This document shows positions 52,253-60,340 of a stretch of DNA of 64,000 nucleotides, one piece after another. The notes below the pieces were generated by a model that was not told the DNA's origin, did not search any database, and was given only the letters and a program-made list of their open reading frames with translations. Each line of letters starts with the position of its first letter. Position 1 is the stretch's first letter. This DNA is from Fibrella aquatilis (GTDB taxonomy: Bacteria > Bacteroidota > Bacteroidia > Cytophagales > Spirosomataceae), in contig NZ_JAFMYU010000003.1 of the NCBI RefSeq assembly GCF_017353255.1, forward strand, positions 310,001 to 374,000, read 5' to 3'. A program made the position numbers and the translations under genes.

Positions 52253-52523
52253 ATCTGCAACATACATACTATTCCGACGATTTTAATGGGTTAACCCGTT
52301 CAACTTATCCTGTGCACTACCAGTTTATCAGTCCTTGAAGAGGCGTTTGCTCCAGACAGATACGTGTTTCTGGTATGTAAACGTGGCGACGGGGTATTAA
52401 AACATGGACAAAGGGGCGTTAAAAGTGCGTTAAGCTGTGCGTTGGCCCGTTACAGCCTATTTTTAACCTTTCGGGTTGTTGTGAAGTTGGTGAGTCAATA
52501 CCTGTGCTTTACTCAACAACAGC

Positions 52524-53390
52524 ATGACCACCCAGGAATCGCGCCCCACCTCTGGGGACATACAGGGCCAGAAATTACCCTACCCCGCCCGTCAGTCGGA
52601 TATGCAACAGCAGCCCGACTCGGACCTTTCCAACTATAAACCGGCCGGCAAGTTGGCCGACAAAGTAGCCCTCATCACCGGTGCCGATTCGGGCATTGGC
52701 CGGGCCGTGGCCATTGCCTATGCCATGGAGGGTGCCAAGGTGGCTATTCTCTTCAATGAAAACACCGACGATGCCGCCGAAACCAAACGCCTGGTAGAAG
52801 AAAAAGGCGGTCAATGCCTGGTCATTCAGGCCGACGTCCGGCAGTCGGTGGCCTGCAAAAACGCGGTGCAACAAACTGTCGATCAGTACGGAAAGCTGAA
52901 CATACTAGTGAACAATGCTGCCTACCAGATGGCGCAGGAGTCGTTTGAAGACATCACCGAAGAGCAACTACGCCGCACGTTCGAGACCAATATTTTTGGC
53001 TACTTTTTCATGGCACAGGCGGCCCTGCCCCACCTTCAGAAAGGTGACGCCATTGTAAATACGGGCAGCATTGTGGGCATCGTGGGCAACCCGCTGCTGA
53101 TTGACTATACCGCTACGAAAGGGGCCATCCACGCGTTCACCAAATCATTGGCCATTCAACTCGGCGAGCGTGGCATCCGGGTCAACGCGGTGGTGCCCGG
53201 CCCTGTCTGGACGCCAAACATTCCGGCCACCATGCCGCAGGATGAAGTCGAGCATTTTGGCCACGAAGTAGCCCTGGCCCGACCCGGCCAACCCGAAGAA
53301 CTAGCCCCCGCCTATGTCCTCCTCGGCTCGTCGGACGGTAGCTTCATGACCGGTGCCCTGGTAGAAGTAACCGGCGGAAAGCTGGGATAA
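52524..53390 (+). CDS. SDR-family aldehyde reductase, YghA-like
   Basis: 288 residues. An N-terminal extension of about 40 residues (GQKLPYPARQSDMQQQPDSD) is typical of the YghA/YhxD group. TGADSGIGRAVAIAYAMEGA binds NADP, with NNAAYQMAQESFE, the Ser in NTGSIVGIVG and Tyr/Lys in YTATKGAI. First gene of the sugar-oxidation group at 52.5-58.1 kb. Confidence 0.88.
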   Translation: MTTQESRPTSGDIQGQKLPYPARQSDMQQQPDSDLSNYKPAGKLADKVALITGADSGIGRAVAIAYAMEGAKVAILFNENTDDAAETKRLVEEKGGQCLVIQADVRQSVACKNAVQQTVDQYGKLNILVNNAAYQMAQESFEDITEEQLRRTFETNIFGYFFMAQAALPHLQKGDAIVNTGSIVGIVGNPLLIDYTATKGAIHAFTKSLAIQLGERGIRVNAVVPGPVWTPNIPATMPQDEVEHFGHEVALARPGQPEELAPAYVLLGSSDGSFMTGALVEVTGGKLG

Positions 53391-53393
53391 TCT

Positions 53394-53480
53394 GATTTAC
53401 GAATTACGATTTACGATTTGGGCTTACGCAAATGTATTGCTCCTGCGTAAGCCCAAATCGTAAATCGTAATTCGTAAATC
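53394..53480. repeat. Perfect 37-bp-arm palindrome upstream of the subunit-3-like gene
   Basis: Arms 53394-53430 and 53444-53480 match perfectly; loop AATGTATTGCTCC. The outer arms repeat GATTTAC / GAATTAC-type units, and the inner core is GGGCTTACGCA and mirror. The loop read on the minus strand (GGAGCAATACATT) matches the AGCAAwTAC loop type. Extra copies of the unit run on to the ATG at 53495. Confidence 0.93.
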
Positions 53481-53494
53481 GTAAATCATAAATC

Positions 53495-54085
53495 ATGGCT
53501 TACCCTTTAGGTACCGTGCGGACGTTGCTTGACACGGATCACGTGACACCCGCCACCCGGCAGGCGCTGCAAGAGCGGCTGGATAAACAGCCCGACTGGC
53601 AGGGCCTGACGCTCCGTTTCTTTACGCCCGACGAAGCCGAACTGCTAAAGCAGCTGACAGCCCGGCTACTGCCACAACCAGCTGACCGTGAGCAAATTGA
53701 CGTGATAAATCCTGTTGATCATCGGCTGGCGCACAATGAAAGCGACGGCTGGCGCTATGACGTCCTCCCTGCTGACCCCGACGCCTGGCGAATGGGGCTA
53801 ACGGCCTTTCAGGAGGCTGCACAAGCGCAATTTGGCAAGCCGTTTACCCAACTCGATTCCCCGCAACAGGACCAGCTAATTGGCCAGATGCAGCAGGGTA
53901 CGGCCACGGGTGCTTCGCTCACCGCACTGCAATCGAAACACTTCTTTGAAGACATGCTGGCCGAACTGGTGAGCCTGTACGTCAGCCACCCGCTGGCGCA
54001 GGAAGAAATGGGCTACGTAGGCATGGCCGACAAACCCCGCTGGGACCGCATAGGGCTAAATGAACTGGAAGAAAGAGAGAAATAG
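53495..54085 (+). CDS. Gluconate 2-dehydrogenase subunit-3-like protein
   Basis: 196 residues. The segment FFTPDEAELLKQLTARLLPQ and the C-terminal SKHFFEDMLAELVSLYVSHP, then MGYVGMADKPRW, are typical of the subunit-3 family, which usually escorts a GMC-type flavoprotein to the periplasm. No Tat signal is seen at the N-terminus, unlike many members. The partner flavoprotein follows downstream. The palindrome's right arm lies directly before the start. Confidence 0.82.
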   Translation: MAYPLGTVRTLLDTDHVTPATRQALQERLDKQPDWQGLTLRFFTPDEAELLKQLTARLLPQPADREQIDVINPVDHRLAHNESDGWRYDVLPADPDAWRMGLTAFQEAAQAQFGKPFTQLDSPQQDQLIGQMQQGTATGASLTALQSKHFFEDMLAELVSLYVSHPLAQEEMGYVGMADKPRWDRIGLNELEEREK

Positions 54086-54098
54086 GGGTTAGTGGTTG

Positions 54099-54316
54099 GT
54101 GGTTTGTAGTTGGTGGTCTTACTGACGCAGGAGTAGCTGACGCACGGCCGGAACGCCGGACCGCCCTCAACTGCGCTCGGGGTGACAACCACCTTGAATC
54201 AACTCTTTGAGAATTAGTCTAGTAGCCTGTCACCCCGAGCGCAGTTGAGGGCGGTCCGGCGTTCCGGCCGTGCGTCAGCTACTCCTGCGTCAGCAAAACC
54301 ACAAACTACGAACCAC
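54099..54316. repeat. Composite palindrome: perfect 66-bp arms nested in a weaker outer palindrome
   Basis: The inner arms 54122-54187 and 54228-54293 match perfectly over 66 bp, with a 40-nt loop that contains CACCTTGAATCAA. The outer arms (about 54099-54121 and 54294-54316) match with about four mismatches and are the GTGGTTTGTAGTTGG-type periodic sequence. Half-core-like GACGCAGGAGTAG flanks the inner block on both sides, as if a second palindrome had entered the centre of a first. Confidence 0.88.
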
Positions 54317-54338
54317 TACCCACCCAAAAAAACCATTT

Positions 54339-55895
54339 ATGACAACGTACTCAACAAACGATACGGTCGATGCCGTGGTGATTGGCACGGGGGCGGGGGG
54401 GGCACCTTTGCTGGCGCGGCTGGCTATGGCGGGGCTGCGCGTGGTGGCGCTGGAGGCGGGAGCCGAAAAAGACCCCAAGACCGAATACGCCACCGACGAA
54501 CGGGCGCAGGAGTTTCTGTTCTGGAATGACGAACGCCTGAGCGCGGGCGAAAACCCACTGGCGTTTGGGTCGAACAATTCCGGCACCGGCGTGGGCGGCT
54601 CTACCCTTCACTACACCGCCTACACCCCCCGCGCCCAGCCCGACGACATGCAGATGCGCACCGAATTTGGCGTCGCCGCCGACTGGCCCATGGACTACCA
54701 CACCGACATTGAGCCGTATTACGACGAACTGGAGCACTTTTTGGGTATCTCCGGTCCAAGTGACTACCCCTGGGGACCAAAGCGGAAACGCAATTATCCC
54801 TTGCCGCCCTTGCCGCTGAACGGTGCCGCTCAGCTGATGCAGCGGGGTTGCGCCGAACTGGGTATTCGCACCTCGCCGGCGGCCAACGCGGCGTTGTCAG
54901 GGCGATATTATCAGGAAGGCGTTGGCTGGCGCGAGGCGTGCACCAACCGGGGTTTCTGCCAGGCGGGGTGCAGCATTGGGGCCAAAGCCAGTATGGACGT
55001 GACCTTTATTCCGCTGGCCCGCGCCCACGGTGCCGAGGTGCGGGCCAACGCCTTCGTCACCACCTTCGACCGCGACACGCAGGGGCGTATTACGGCGGTG
55101 GTGTATGTGCAGGATGGACAAACGTACCGGCAAAAATGCCGTAATGTATTCCTTTGCGCTGGAGCTGTTGAAACGCCCAGGCTATTGTTAATCAACGAAT
55201 TAGCAAACAGCAGTGGGCAGGTGGGGCGCAACGTAATGGCGCATCCCGGCCTGCAAATCTGGGGTGAGTTCGACGAAGACGTGCGGCCATATAAGGGTAT
55301 TCCGGGCGGGCTTATTTCCGAAGACACCCACCGCCCCTTTGCCGGTGGCTCGGCCGATTTTGCGGGGGGGTACCTGCTGCAGTCTATCGGCGTGATGCCC
55401 GTAACCTACATGAAGCAACTGGCCCGCGGGCGGGGGCTGTGGGGACCGGCACTGATGGAGGCCATGAGCCGCTACAACCACGTGGCGGGCATCAACATTC
55501 TTGGCGACGGCCTGCCCTACGACCACAACTACCTCGAGCTGTCGGACGAACTGGATGCCCGTGGCCTGCCCAAACCGCGTGTGTACCACACCGACGGCGA
55601 CAACGAGAAAAAGATGAATGCCCACGCCGAGGTCATTATGCGTAACATCTGGTCGGCGGCGGGGGCCAAAAACGTCTGGGCATTTCCGCGTGCGGCCCAC
55701 ATCATCGGCACCTGCCGCATGGGTCACTCGCCCGACGAAGCCGTGGTGAACGCCAACGGCCAGTCGTTTGATATCCCGAATCTTTACATCTCCGATAACT
55801 CCACATTTCCGTCCTCCCTCAGCGTCAACCCCGCCCTGACCATCATGGCCCTGGCGTTAAGGACAGCGGATCGCTTTTTAAAGAGTGGTGAGTGA
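54339..55895 (+). CDS. GMC-family FAD-dependent oxidoreductase
   Basis: 518 residues from the ATG at 54339 (an ATG at 54270 would start in the palindrome). FAD Rossmann motif VVIGTGAGGAPLLARLAMAG, GVGGSTLHYTAY, FCQAGCSIGAKASMDVTF, and the C-terminal catalytic His block HIIGTCRMGHSPD and PNLYISDNSTFPSSLSVNPA. Relatives are gluconate or sugar-alcohol dehydrogenases; likely works with the subunit-3-like protein just upstream. No signal peptide. The last residues KSGE and TGA fall inside the next palindrome. Confidence 0.9.
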   Translation: MTTYSTNDTVDAVVIGTGAGGAPLLARLAMAGLRVVALEAGAEKDPKTEYATDERAQEFLFWNDERLSAGENPLAFGSNNSGTGVGGSTLHYTAYTPRAQPDDMQMRTEFGVAADWPMDYHTDIEPYYDELEHFLGISGPSDYPWGPKRKRNYPLPPLPLNGAAQLMQRGCAELGIRTSPAANAALSGRYYQEGVGWREACTNRGFCQAGCSIGAKASMDVTFIPLARAHGAEVRANAFVTTFDRDTQGRITAVVYVQDGQTYRQKCRNVFLCAGAVETPRLLLINELANSSGQVGRNVMAHPGLQIWGEFDEDVRPYKGIPGGLISEDTHRPFAGGSADFAGGYLLQSIGVMPVTYMKQLARGRGLWGPALMEAMSRYNHVAGINILGDGLPYDHNYLELSDELDARGLPKPRVYHTDGDNEKKMNAHAEVIMRNIWSAAGAKNVWAFPRAAHIIGTCRMGHSPDEAVVNANGQSFDIPNLYISDNSTFPSSLSVNPALTIMALALRTADRFLKSGE

Positions 55896-55982
55896 TGAGT
55901 GGTAAGTGACGAGTTTGCTTCCGCCAGCGCAATTACTCGTGCGTAAGCAAACTCATCACTTACCACTCATCACTCACCACTC
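55883..55982. repeat. Core-sharing palindrome (42-bp arms) over the GMC stop codon
   Basis: Arms 55883-55924 and 55941-55982 match with two mismatches; the 16-nt loop contains CGCAATTACT. The left arm ends in GTTTGCTTCCGC and the right begins GCGTAAGCAAAC, so one half has the CTTCCGC and the other the CTTACGC form of the core. TGA of the GMC gene (55893-55895) is in the left arm; the right arm ends 8 bp before the next ATG. Confidence 0.92.
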
Positions 55983-55990
55983 ATTTCCCC

Positions 55991-57322
55991 ATGAACTTCC
56001 TATCACACATCAAAAAACACTTCGGCGGCGGCAACTATGCGGGCGACGAATTTGGGGGCGCTGCCGGTCATAATGGTAGCGGCCTGCCCGATGGTTCGCC
56101 ATCTAACTTCATGTTCGCCACCGGTATCGAATGCTCGTACCCGACTATTGGGCATGGCAAAATTCGGCGCGATCAGCTTCGCGAATGCGGGCACTACGAC
56201 CGCTACAAAGAAGATATAGGTTTGGTTAAGGAGATGGGTCTGAAGGTGTTACGCTACGGGCTGCCCTATTACAGCATCCATCAGGGGCCGGGTAAATTCG
56301 ACTGGGAGTTTGCTGATATGGCTATGGCTGAGATCAAACGGCAGGGCATCACGCCCATTCTGGACCTCATGCATTTTGGTGTACCAGATTGGCTGGGCAA
56401 TTTCCAAAACCCCGAACTACCCATCCACTTCGCCGACTATTGCGCTGCCGTGGCAGAACGGTATCCTTGGGTGCGGTACTACACGCCCGTCAACGAAATC
56501 TACGTGACCGCCCGCCACAGTGCCAAAGACGGTCTCTGGAACGAACAACTGAAGACCGACAAAGCCTTTGTTACGGCGTTGAAGCATACCGTAGCGGCGA
56601 GTATTATGGGCACGCAACAACTGGCTAAACGCCGCAACGACTTGATTATCATTCAAAGCGAAAGCGCCGAGTACATCCACGAAGTGTGCGCCACTCCTAC
56701 GCAGGAAATCATCCTGCACAACGAACTGCGCTTTCTATCGCTCGACCTGCTCTATGCCCACGCGCCCATTGCCGACGTAACGCTATACTTACTTGACAAT
56801 GGCATGACCCGTGAGGAATACAAGTGGTTTATGGCTGGTCAGCCGCCGGGATACCAGGTAATGGGCAACGACTACTATGGGCGAAATGAACAGGTTAAAC
56901 TGCCTGATGGTAAGATGTTTAGCTCGATGGATGTGTTGGGTTGGTATGAGACTACCAAGGAATACTACAACCGCTACCACAAGCCCGTGATGCATACCGA
57001 AACGAACGTGTTTGAGTCGGCTGACGCGCCTATGTGGCTCTGGAAACAGTGGATCAACCTCATGCGGATGCGCCGCGACGGCACCCCCGTACTGGGCTTC
57101 ACCTGGTACAGCCTCACCGATCAGATAGACTGGGATTCGGGCCTGGCTGAGCAGAATAATAATGTCAACGAATGCGGACTTTTCGACCTCGACCGCAAGC
57201 CCCGCCCCGTGGCCGAAGCCTATAAACAGTTGCTCAACGAGTTTGGGCAGATCACGATTGTGCCCTATGGTCAACTGCTGGCTGTTACCGATCAACCCGC
57301 CCGCATAAAGGTTGAGATTTAA
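55991..57322 (+). CDS. GH1-family glycoside hydrolase
   Basis: 443 residues, no signal peptide. Acid/base Glu in YTPVNEIYVT (about 169) and nucleophile Glu in VMHTETNVFES (about 337), both typical of family 1. FMFATGIECSYPTIG begins the barrel. The N-terminal 30 residues are Gly-rich and atypical. It probably cleaves beta-glucosides whose products the neighbouring oxidoreductases process; this is inference from position. Followed 8 bp later by an esterase gene. Confidence 0.85.
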   Translation: MNFLSHIKKHFGGGNYAGDEFGGAAGHNGSGLPDGSPSNFMFATGIECSYPTIGHGKIRRDQLRECGHYDRYKEDIGLVKEMGLKVLRYGLPYYSIHQGPGKFDWEFADMAMAEIKRQGITPILDLMHFGVPDWLGNFQNPELPIHFADYCAAVAERYPWVRYYTPVNEIYVTARHSAKDGLWNEQLKTDKAFVTALKHTVAASIMGTQQLAKRRNDLIIIQSESAEYIHEVCATPTQEIILHNELRFLSLDLLYAHAPIADVTLYLLDNGMTREEYKWFMAGQPPGYQVMGNDYYGRNEQVKLPDGKMFSSMDVLGWYETTKEYYNRYHKPVMHTETNVFESADAPMWLWKQWINLMRMRRDGTPVLGFTWYSLTDQIDWDSGLAEQNNNVNECGLFDLDRKPRPVAEAYKQLLNEFGQITIVPYGQLLAVTDQPARIKVEI

Positions 57323-57330
57323 GCCTGGTT

Positions 57331-58134
57331 ATGGTCAATACACATACGCGAAATCCGTCTCGAGCGAATTCTGAGTTGGCAGAAAAAAACCGCCCTGCGC
57401 TGGTTTTTCTCCATTATTTCGGTGGTTCGGCTCTGTCTTGGACTGCCGTACTTGATTCGCTATTAGCTGATTATCAGTGTGTTGCTGTTGATCTTCCCGG
57501 CTTTGGCGAATCACCGCCTCTGTCTGATCACCAGACTGTTGATGAAGTAGCGGCCGTGGTGGCCGACGCCCTCGCGGCGCAACTGGGCAACAATCCGTTT
57601 GTGCTGGTGGGGCATTCCATGGGCGGCAAAATCGCGCTGGCCATTGCCGCCGGGCTACCCGGACACGCGCCACCGGCGGGCCTGCGAGGGCTGGTGCTGT
57701 TGGCCACCTCGCCCCCCGGCCCCGAACCCATTCCCGACGACTCGCGGCAGGAAATGCTGGACAAGCCCGGCCTTTCGCCCGAAAAGCAGCGCGAAGCCGC
57801 CGAAAAAACGATGGCCAAGATTACCCGAAAACCGCTTGCTGACGCCGCAAGGGCACAAATCATTGCCGACAACCTCCGCGCCAGCCCCGAAGGCTGGATT
57901 GCCTGGCCCGCCGTGGGCAGCCGCGCCGACATTACCGACCGCATGGCCCGCATCACGGTGCCCGTTACACTGCTGGCAGGCGAGGAGGACGCAGCACTCG
58001 ACCCGTCTGTTCAGCCCGACATGGTGATGCCCTATCTGCCGCAGGCCACCCTCTACACCCTCCCCGGCGTGGGGCATCTGCTGCCCCTGGAAGTGCCGGA
58101 CGAGGTGGTGACGTGGATACGGAAGAGCCTGTAG
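57331..58134 (+). CDS. Alpha/beta hydrolase
   Basis: 267 residues, cytoplasmic. HYFGGSALSW (oxyanion), VDLPGFGESPPL, nucleophile VGHSMGGKIA, Asp in LAGEEDAALDPS and His in PGVGHLLPLEV. Similar to the large group of bacterial esterases/haloperoxidase-like hydrolases. 8 bp after the GH1 gene, hence probably in the same operon; the job may be deacylation of a sugar ester. Confidence 0.85.
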   Translation: MVNTHTRNPSRANSELAEKNRPALVFLHYFGGSALSWTAVLDSLLADYQCVAVDLPGFGESPPLSDHQTVDEVAAVVADALAAQLGNNPFVLVGHSMGGKIALAIAAGLPGHAPPAGLRGLVLLATSPPGPEPIPDDSRQEMLDKPGLSPEKQREAAEKTMAKITRKPLADAARAQIIADNLRASPEGWIAWPAVGSRADITDRMARITVPVTLLAGEEDAALDPSVQPDMVMPYLPQATLYTLPGVGHLLPLEVPDEVVTWIRKSL

Positions 58135-58145
58135 GGGCCTCGGTG

Positions 58146-58940
58146 TTATTTGAACGGATTGGTGTAGAAGCCGAACGTGAGCAGGCCGCCGCCCTCAGGC
58201 TCAAGGGTTGGCCACATCATGGTAGCGCGGAACGAGCCGATACCAATGAACGCCTTGGCACCCACGTCGCTGAAATAGGTCTTCTTGCTGTTGCCATACT
58301 TGTCGAAAACCGGAACGCCCACTTGCGCATAGCCCGTGCCACTTCCCAGATAAATCTTCGACGACGCAGATGGCCGGAAAAAGGCATTCAGCATAATCGA
58401 CGCGTAGGTGGGCGAATCCCTTGAGAAAAAGTCCATAAAAGCCCCATCGAGCAGGAGGCCAACGGTTTTGCGTTGTCCAAATAGCCAATAATGTCCGTAT
58501 TCAGTAGTGTAGCCGTGTAACTCGCCAAATGCCTCTGCGGGCGTCATATAGCTTAGCCCCCAATAGCCACCGTTGCTTTTTATGGTGGGCAGATTGGCCG
58601 TTATGGAGGCTGTTTCCCGCTCTGCTACTGGCAAGGCCAACGGCGGGCTGTTGCGCGGCTGCTCACGATAAGCAGTCGTGCCAACCACCGGCTGTGCTTG
58701 CCTAAACGTTTCGCGGGAGCCATCCTGGTAGATAATCACGAAAATCTCGGTTTTACGGAGGCTGTATAGTGGCCCGCCCTGCCGGTTGAACGGCTTGTAT
58801 TTCACCATATCGTCGGTGATTTCCTGTACCTGAACGCTCAATTCTGTTTTGTCATTTTTGATAATCAGGTCCTGCGCTCGTAAGTGAATTATAGTACAAA
58901 AAAGGCTCAAAAATAGCCAGGAAGTTAGCTGTATTTTCAT
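58146..58940 (-). CDS. Secreted hypothetical protein
   Basis: 264 residues from the ATG at 58940, which begins a signal peptide (LTSWLFLSLFCTIIHLRAQ); a longer frame to 59009 is unlikely. The first part has a segment seen in many Bacteroidota exported proteins: DLIIKNDKTELSVQVQEITD, then MVKYKPF and TEIFVIIYQDGSRETF. The C-terminal half looks like beta-strand membrane or barrel sequence (YLGSGTGYAQVGVPV; FIGIGSFRATMMW). No enzymatic motif. Ends 12 bp from the convergent hydrolase gene, without a palindrome. Confidence 0.7.
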   Translation of the reverse strand: MKIQLTSWLFLSLFCTIIHLRAQDLIIKNDKTELSVQVQEITDDMVKYKPFNRQGGPLYSLRKTEIFVIIYQDGSRETFRQAQPVVGTTAYREQPRNSPPLALPVAERETASITANLPTIKSNGGYWGLSYMTPAEAFGELHGYTTEYGHYWLFGQRKTVGLLLDGAFMDFFSRDSPTYASIMLNAFFRPSASSKIYLGSGTGYAQVGVPVFDKYGNSKKTYFSDVGAKAFIGIGSFRATMMWPTLEPEGGGLLTFGFYTNPFK

Positions 58941-58999
58941 GATGTGGATTGGAGAAAAGATTAAGTTATGGCATTGAAGAAAGTAAGCCAATAACCTAC

Positions 59000-59872
59000 T
59001 TATTGACAATTGCCTGCTGCGGTGAAGCTGGTTTTATTACCATTGAAATCTTCTCCCCGCATGGAAACAGATACTACTTTTCCATTGTATGTAGCACTAC
59101 CCGATGTGGATGCATAAAAACTACCGTTGCTATCTATGTATGCCCCCCATGGATCTTTCGTTGCGTCGAAATTGCCATTAATAATATCGACCAGTTGATT
59201 GTTGCCCGGCCGAAGATTATAGAGCAGAATAGCCTGATTACTGGTAATCATGATACCGTATGCTTTGCCATAGCCAAAGCCCATATCAATGTCGCATACG
59301 GCGGTGGCCGAGTACGTTTTCCCGTTTAGCACCACACTGCCTTTGCCGGGCGCAGGAGGCGTGAAGCGGGTGATGGTAAATCGGATAGAAATGATATTAC
59401 TCACCCGCCCCGATGCGTCGTAGATACAGACAACCAGCGTAAACGAGCCGTTGTCGATGTTGTCGGGTATGCCAATGGGCAGTGTGACCACCCCCGATTT
59501 GGGCGCGTTGCCGCTGAGCGGGATATCATAGTAGCTTAATGACCCCTGCACCTGCGCGTAGGCCCCGCCAATGCCGCCGTTGAGGTTGGAATAGTTCACC
59601 CCCACGCGTTCTGTGCTGCCATTGCTGGTGGGTTGGTCGGTGGTGGTAGGGGTTACTTTGGGAGCCTGTGTGCTGCTGCTGGGCGCTGGCGGGGTGCCCG
59701 TTTTGGTCTGCGTACCATTGGGCATAATCAGCGCGTCGCCTACTTTTTTGGCGTCTGATGGACTAATGAGCGCTGGTTGCGGATCGGTTTTCGACTTGGT
59801 GCAGAAGCTAAGCCCCATCACGAGGGCAAAGACAAGCAGGCGGGAGATGAAGGTGTGGTATACCGTTTTCAT
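59000..59872 (-). CDS. Putative lipoprotein of unknown function
   Basis: 290 residues. Lipoprotein signal (LLVFALVMGLSFC, Cys at about 24), then a Thr/Pro-rich linker (about 55-85) and a beta-rich region (VCIYDASGRVSNIISIRFTI). C-terminal repeats such as GNGSFYASTSG-type turns. Probably outer-membrane anchored. It may be co-transcribed with the 58146 gene, 60 bp downstream. Confidence 0.7.
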   Translation of the reverse strand: MKTVYHTFISRLLVFALVMGLSFCTKSKTDPQPALISPSDAKKVGDALIMPNGTQTKTGTPPAPSSSTQAPKVTPTTTDQPTSNGSTERVGVNYSNLNGGIGGAYAQVQGSLSYYDIPLSGNAPKSGVVTLPIGIPDNIDNGSFTLVVCIYDASGRVSNIISIRFTITRFTPPAPGKGSVVLNGKTYSATAVCDIDMGFGYGKAYGIMITSNQAILLYNLRPGNNQLVDIINGNFDATKDPWGAYIDSNGSFYASTSGSATYNGKVVSVSMRGEDFNGNKTSFTAAGNCQ

Positions 59873-60087
59873 GTGCTGTGTGTGGTTGATTTACGGCTCA
59901 AATGTCCCCCAGCGTCAGCTGCCAAACCTCCCCCAAACGTGGTATCTTGGGAGGGTGATTTACCCGTATTTTTTACCCGTAAATAAACGGGTTTACGGTA
60001 ATTAGTATTTGTGTGAAATTTTATTTTTATTGATTTGGTTGTGTGAGTTTACTTGTATTGCTTCGCGCTATAGGCTACGCGCCGCGG

Positions 60088-60205
60088 GCCCTTCGACTAG
60101 GCGTCCCCGACAAGCTCAGGGTGACACGACACCTTGAATCAAGTCAATTACTTAAATCCACTTCCCTGCCACCCTGAGCTTGTCGGGGACGCCTTGTCGA
60201 AGGGC
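60088..60205. repeat. Second-family palindrome (36-bp arms, CACCTTGAATCAA loop)
   Basis: Arms 60088-60123 and 60170-60205 match with one mismatch. The 46-nt loop contains ACACCTTGAATCAAGTC, nearly the same as in the inner palindrome at 54122-54293, and the arms end in the same GGTGAC / rTCACC type. The arm text (CCCCGACAAGCTCAGGGTG and mirror) resembles intergenic palindromes common in many Bacteroidota genomes. It lies in the gap between two minus-strand genes. Confidence 0.88.
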
Positions 60206-60260
60206 TATGCGCCGAGACGTCGGACCGCAGCAATACACACTAACTAATTCACATCAAATA

Positions 60261-60312
60261 AAAAAGGCAGTCATGCAAGAGAAATTAATTTCTCTTGCAT
60301 GACTGCCTTTTT
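60261..60312 (-). terminator. Loopless 26-bp perfect palindrome, terminator-like
   Basis: Arms 60261-60286 and 60287-60312 form a perfect 52-bp palindrome with A/T-runs at both ends, 29 bp after the stop of the propeller gene (60341). The ends make it a bidirectional terminator. The exact symmetry without a loop is unusual for an ordinary terminator. Confidence 0.85.
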
Positions 60313-60340
60313 GTATAAAAAACTACCCCGCCAAATAGCG

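Noticed and set aside
601-60312. Palindromes as inverted-repeat ends of insertion sequences
   Set aside because: The arms are separated by only 0-46 nt, with no room for a transposase, and no transposase gene is adjacent.
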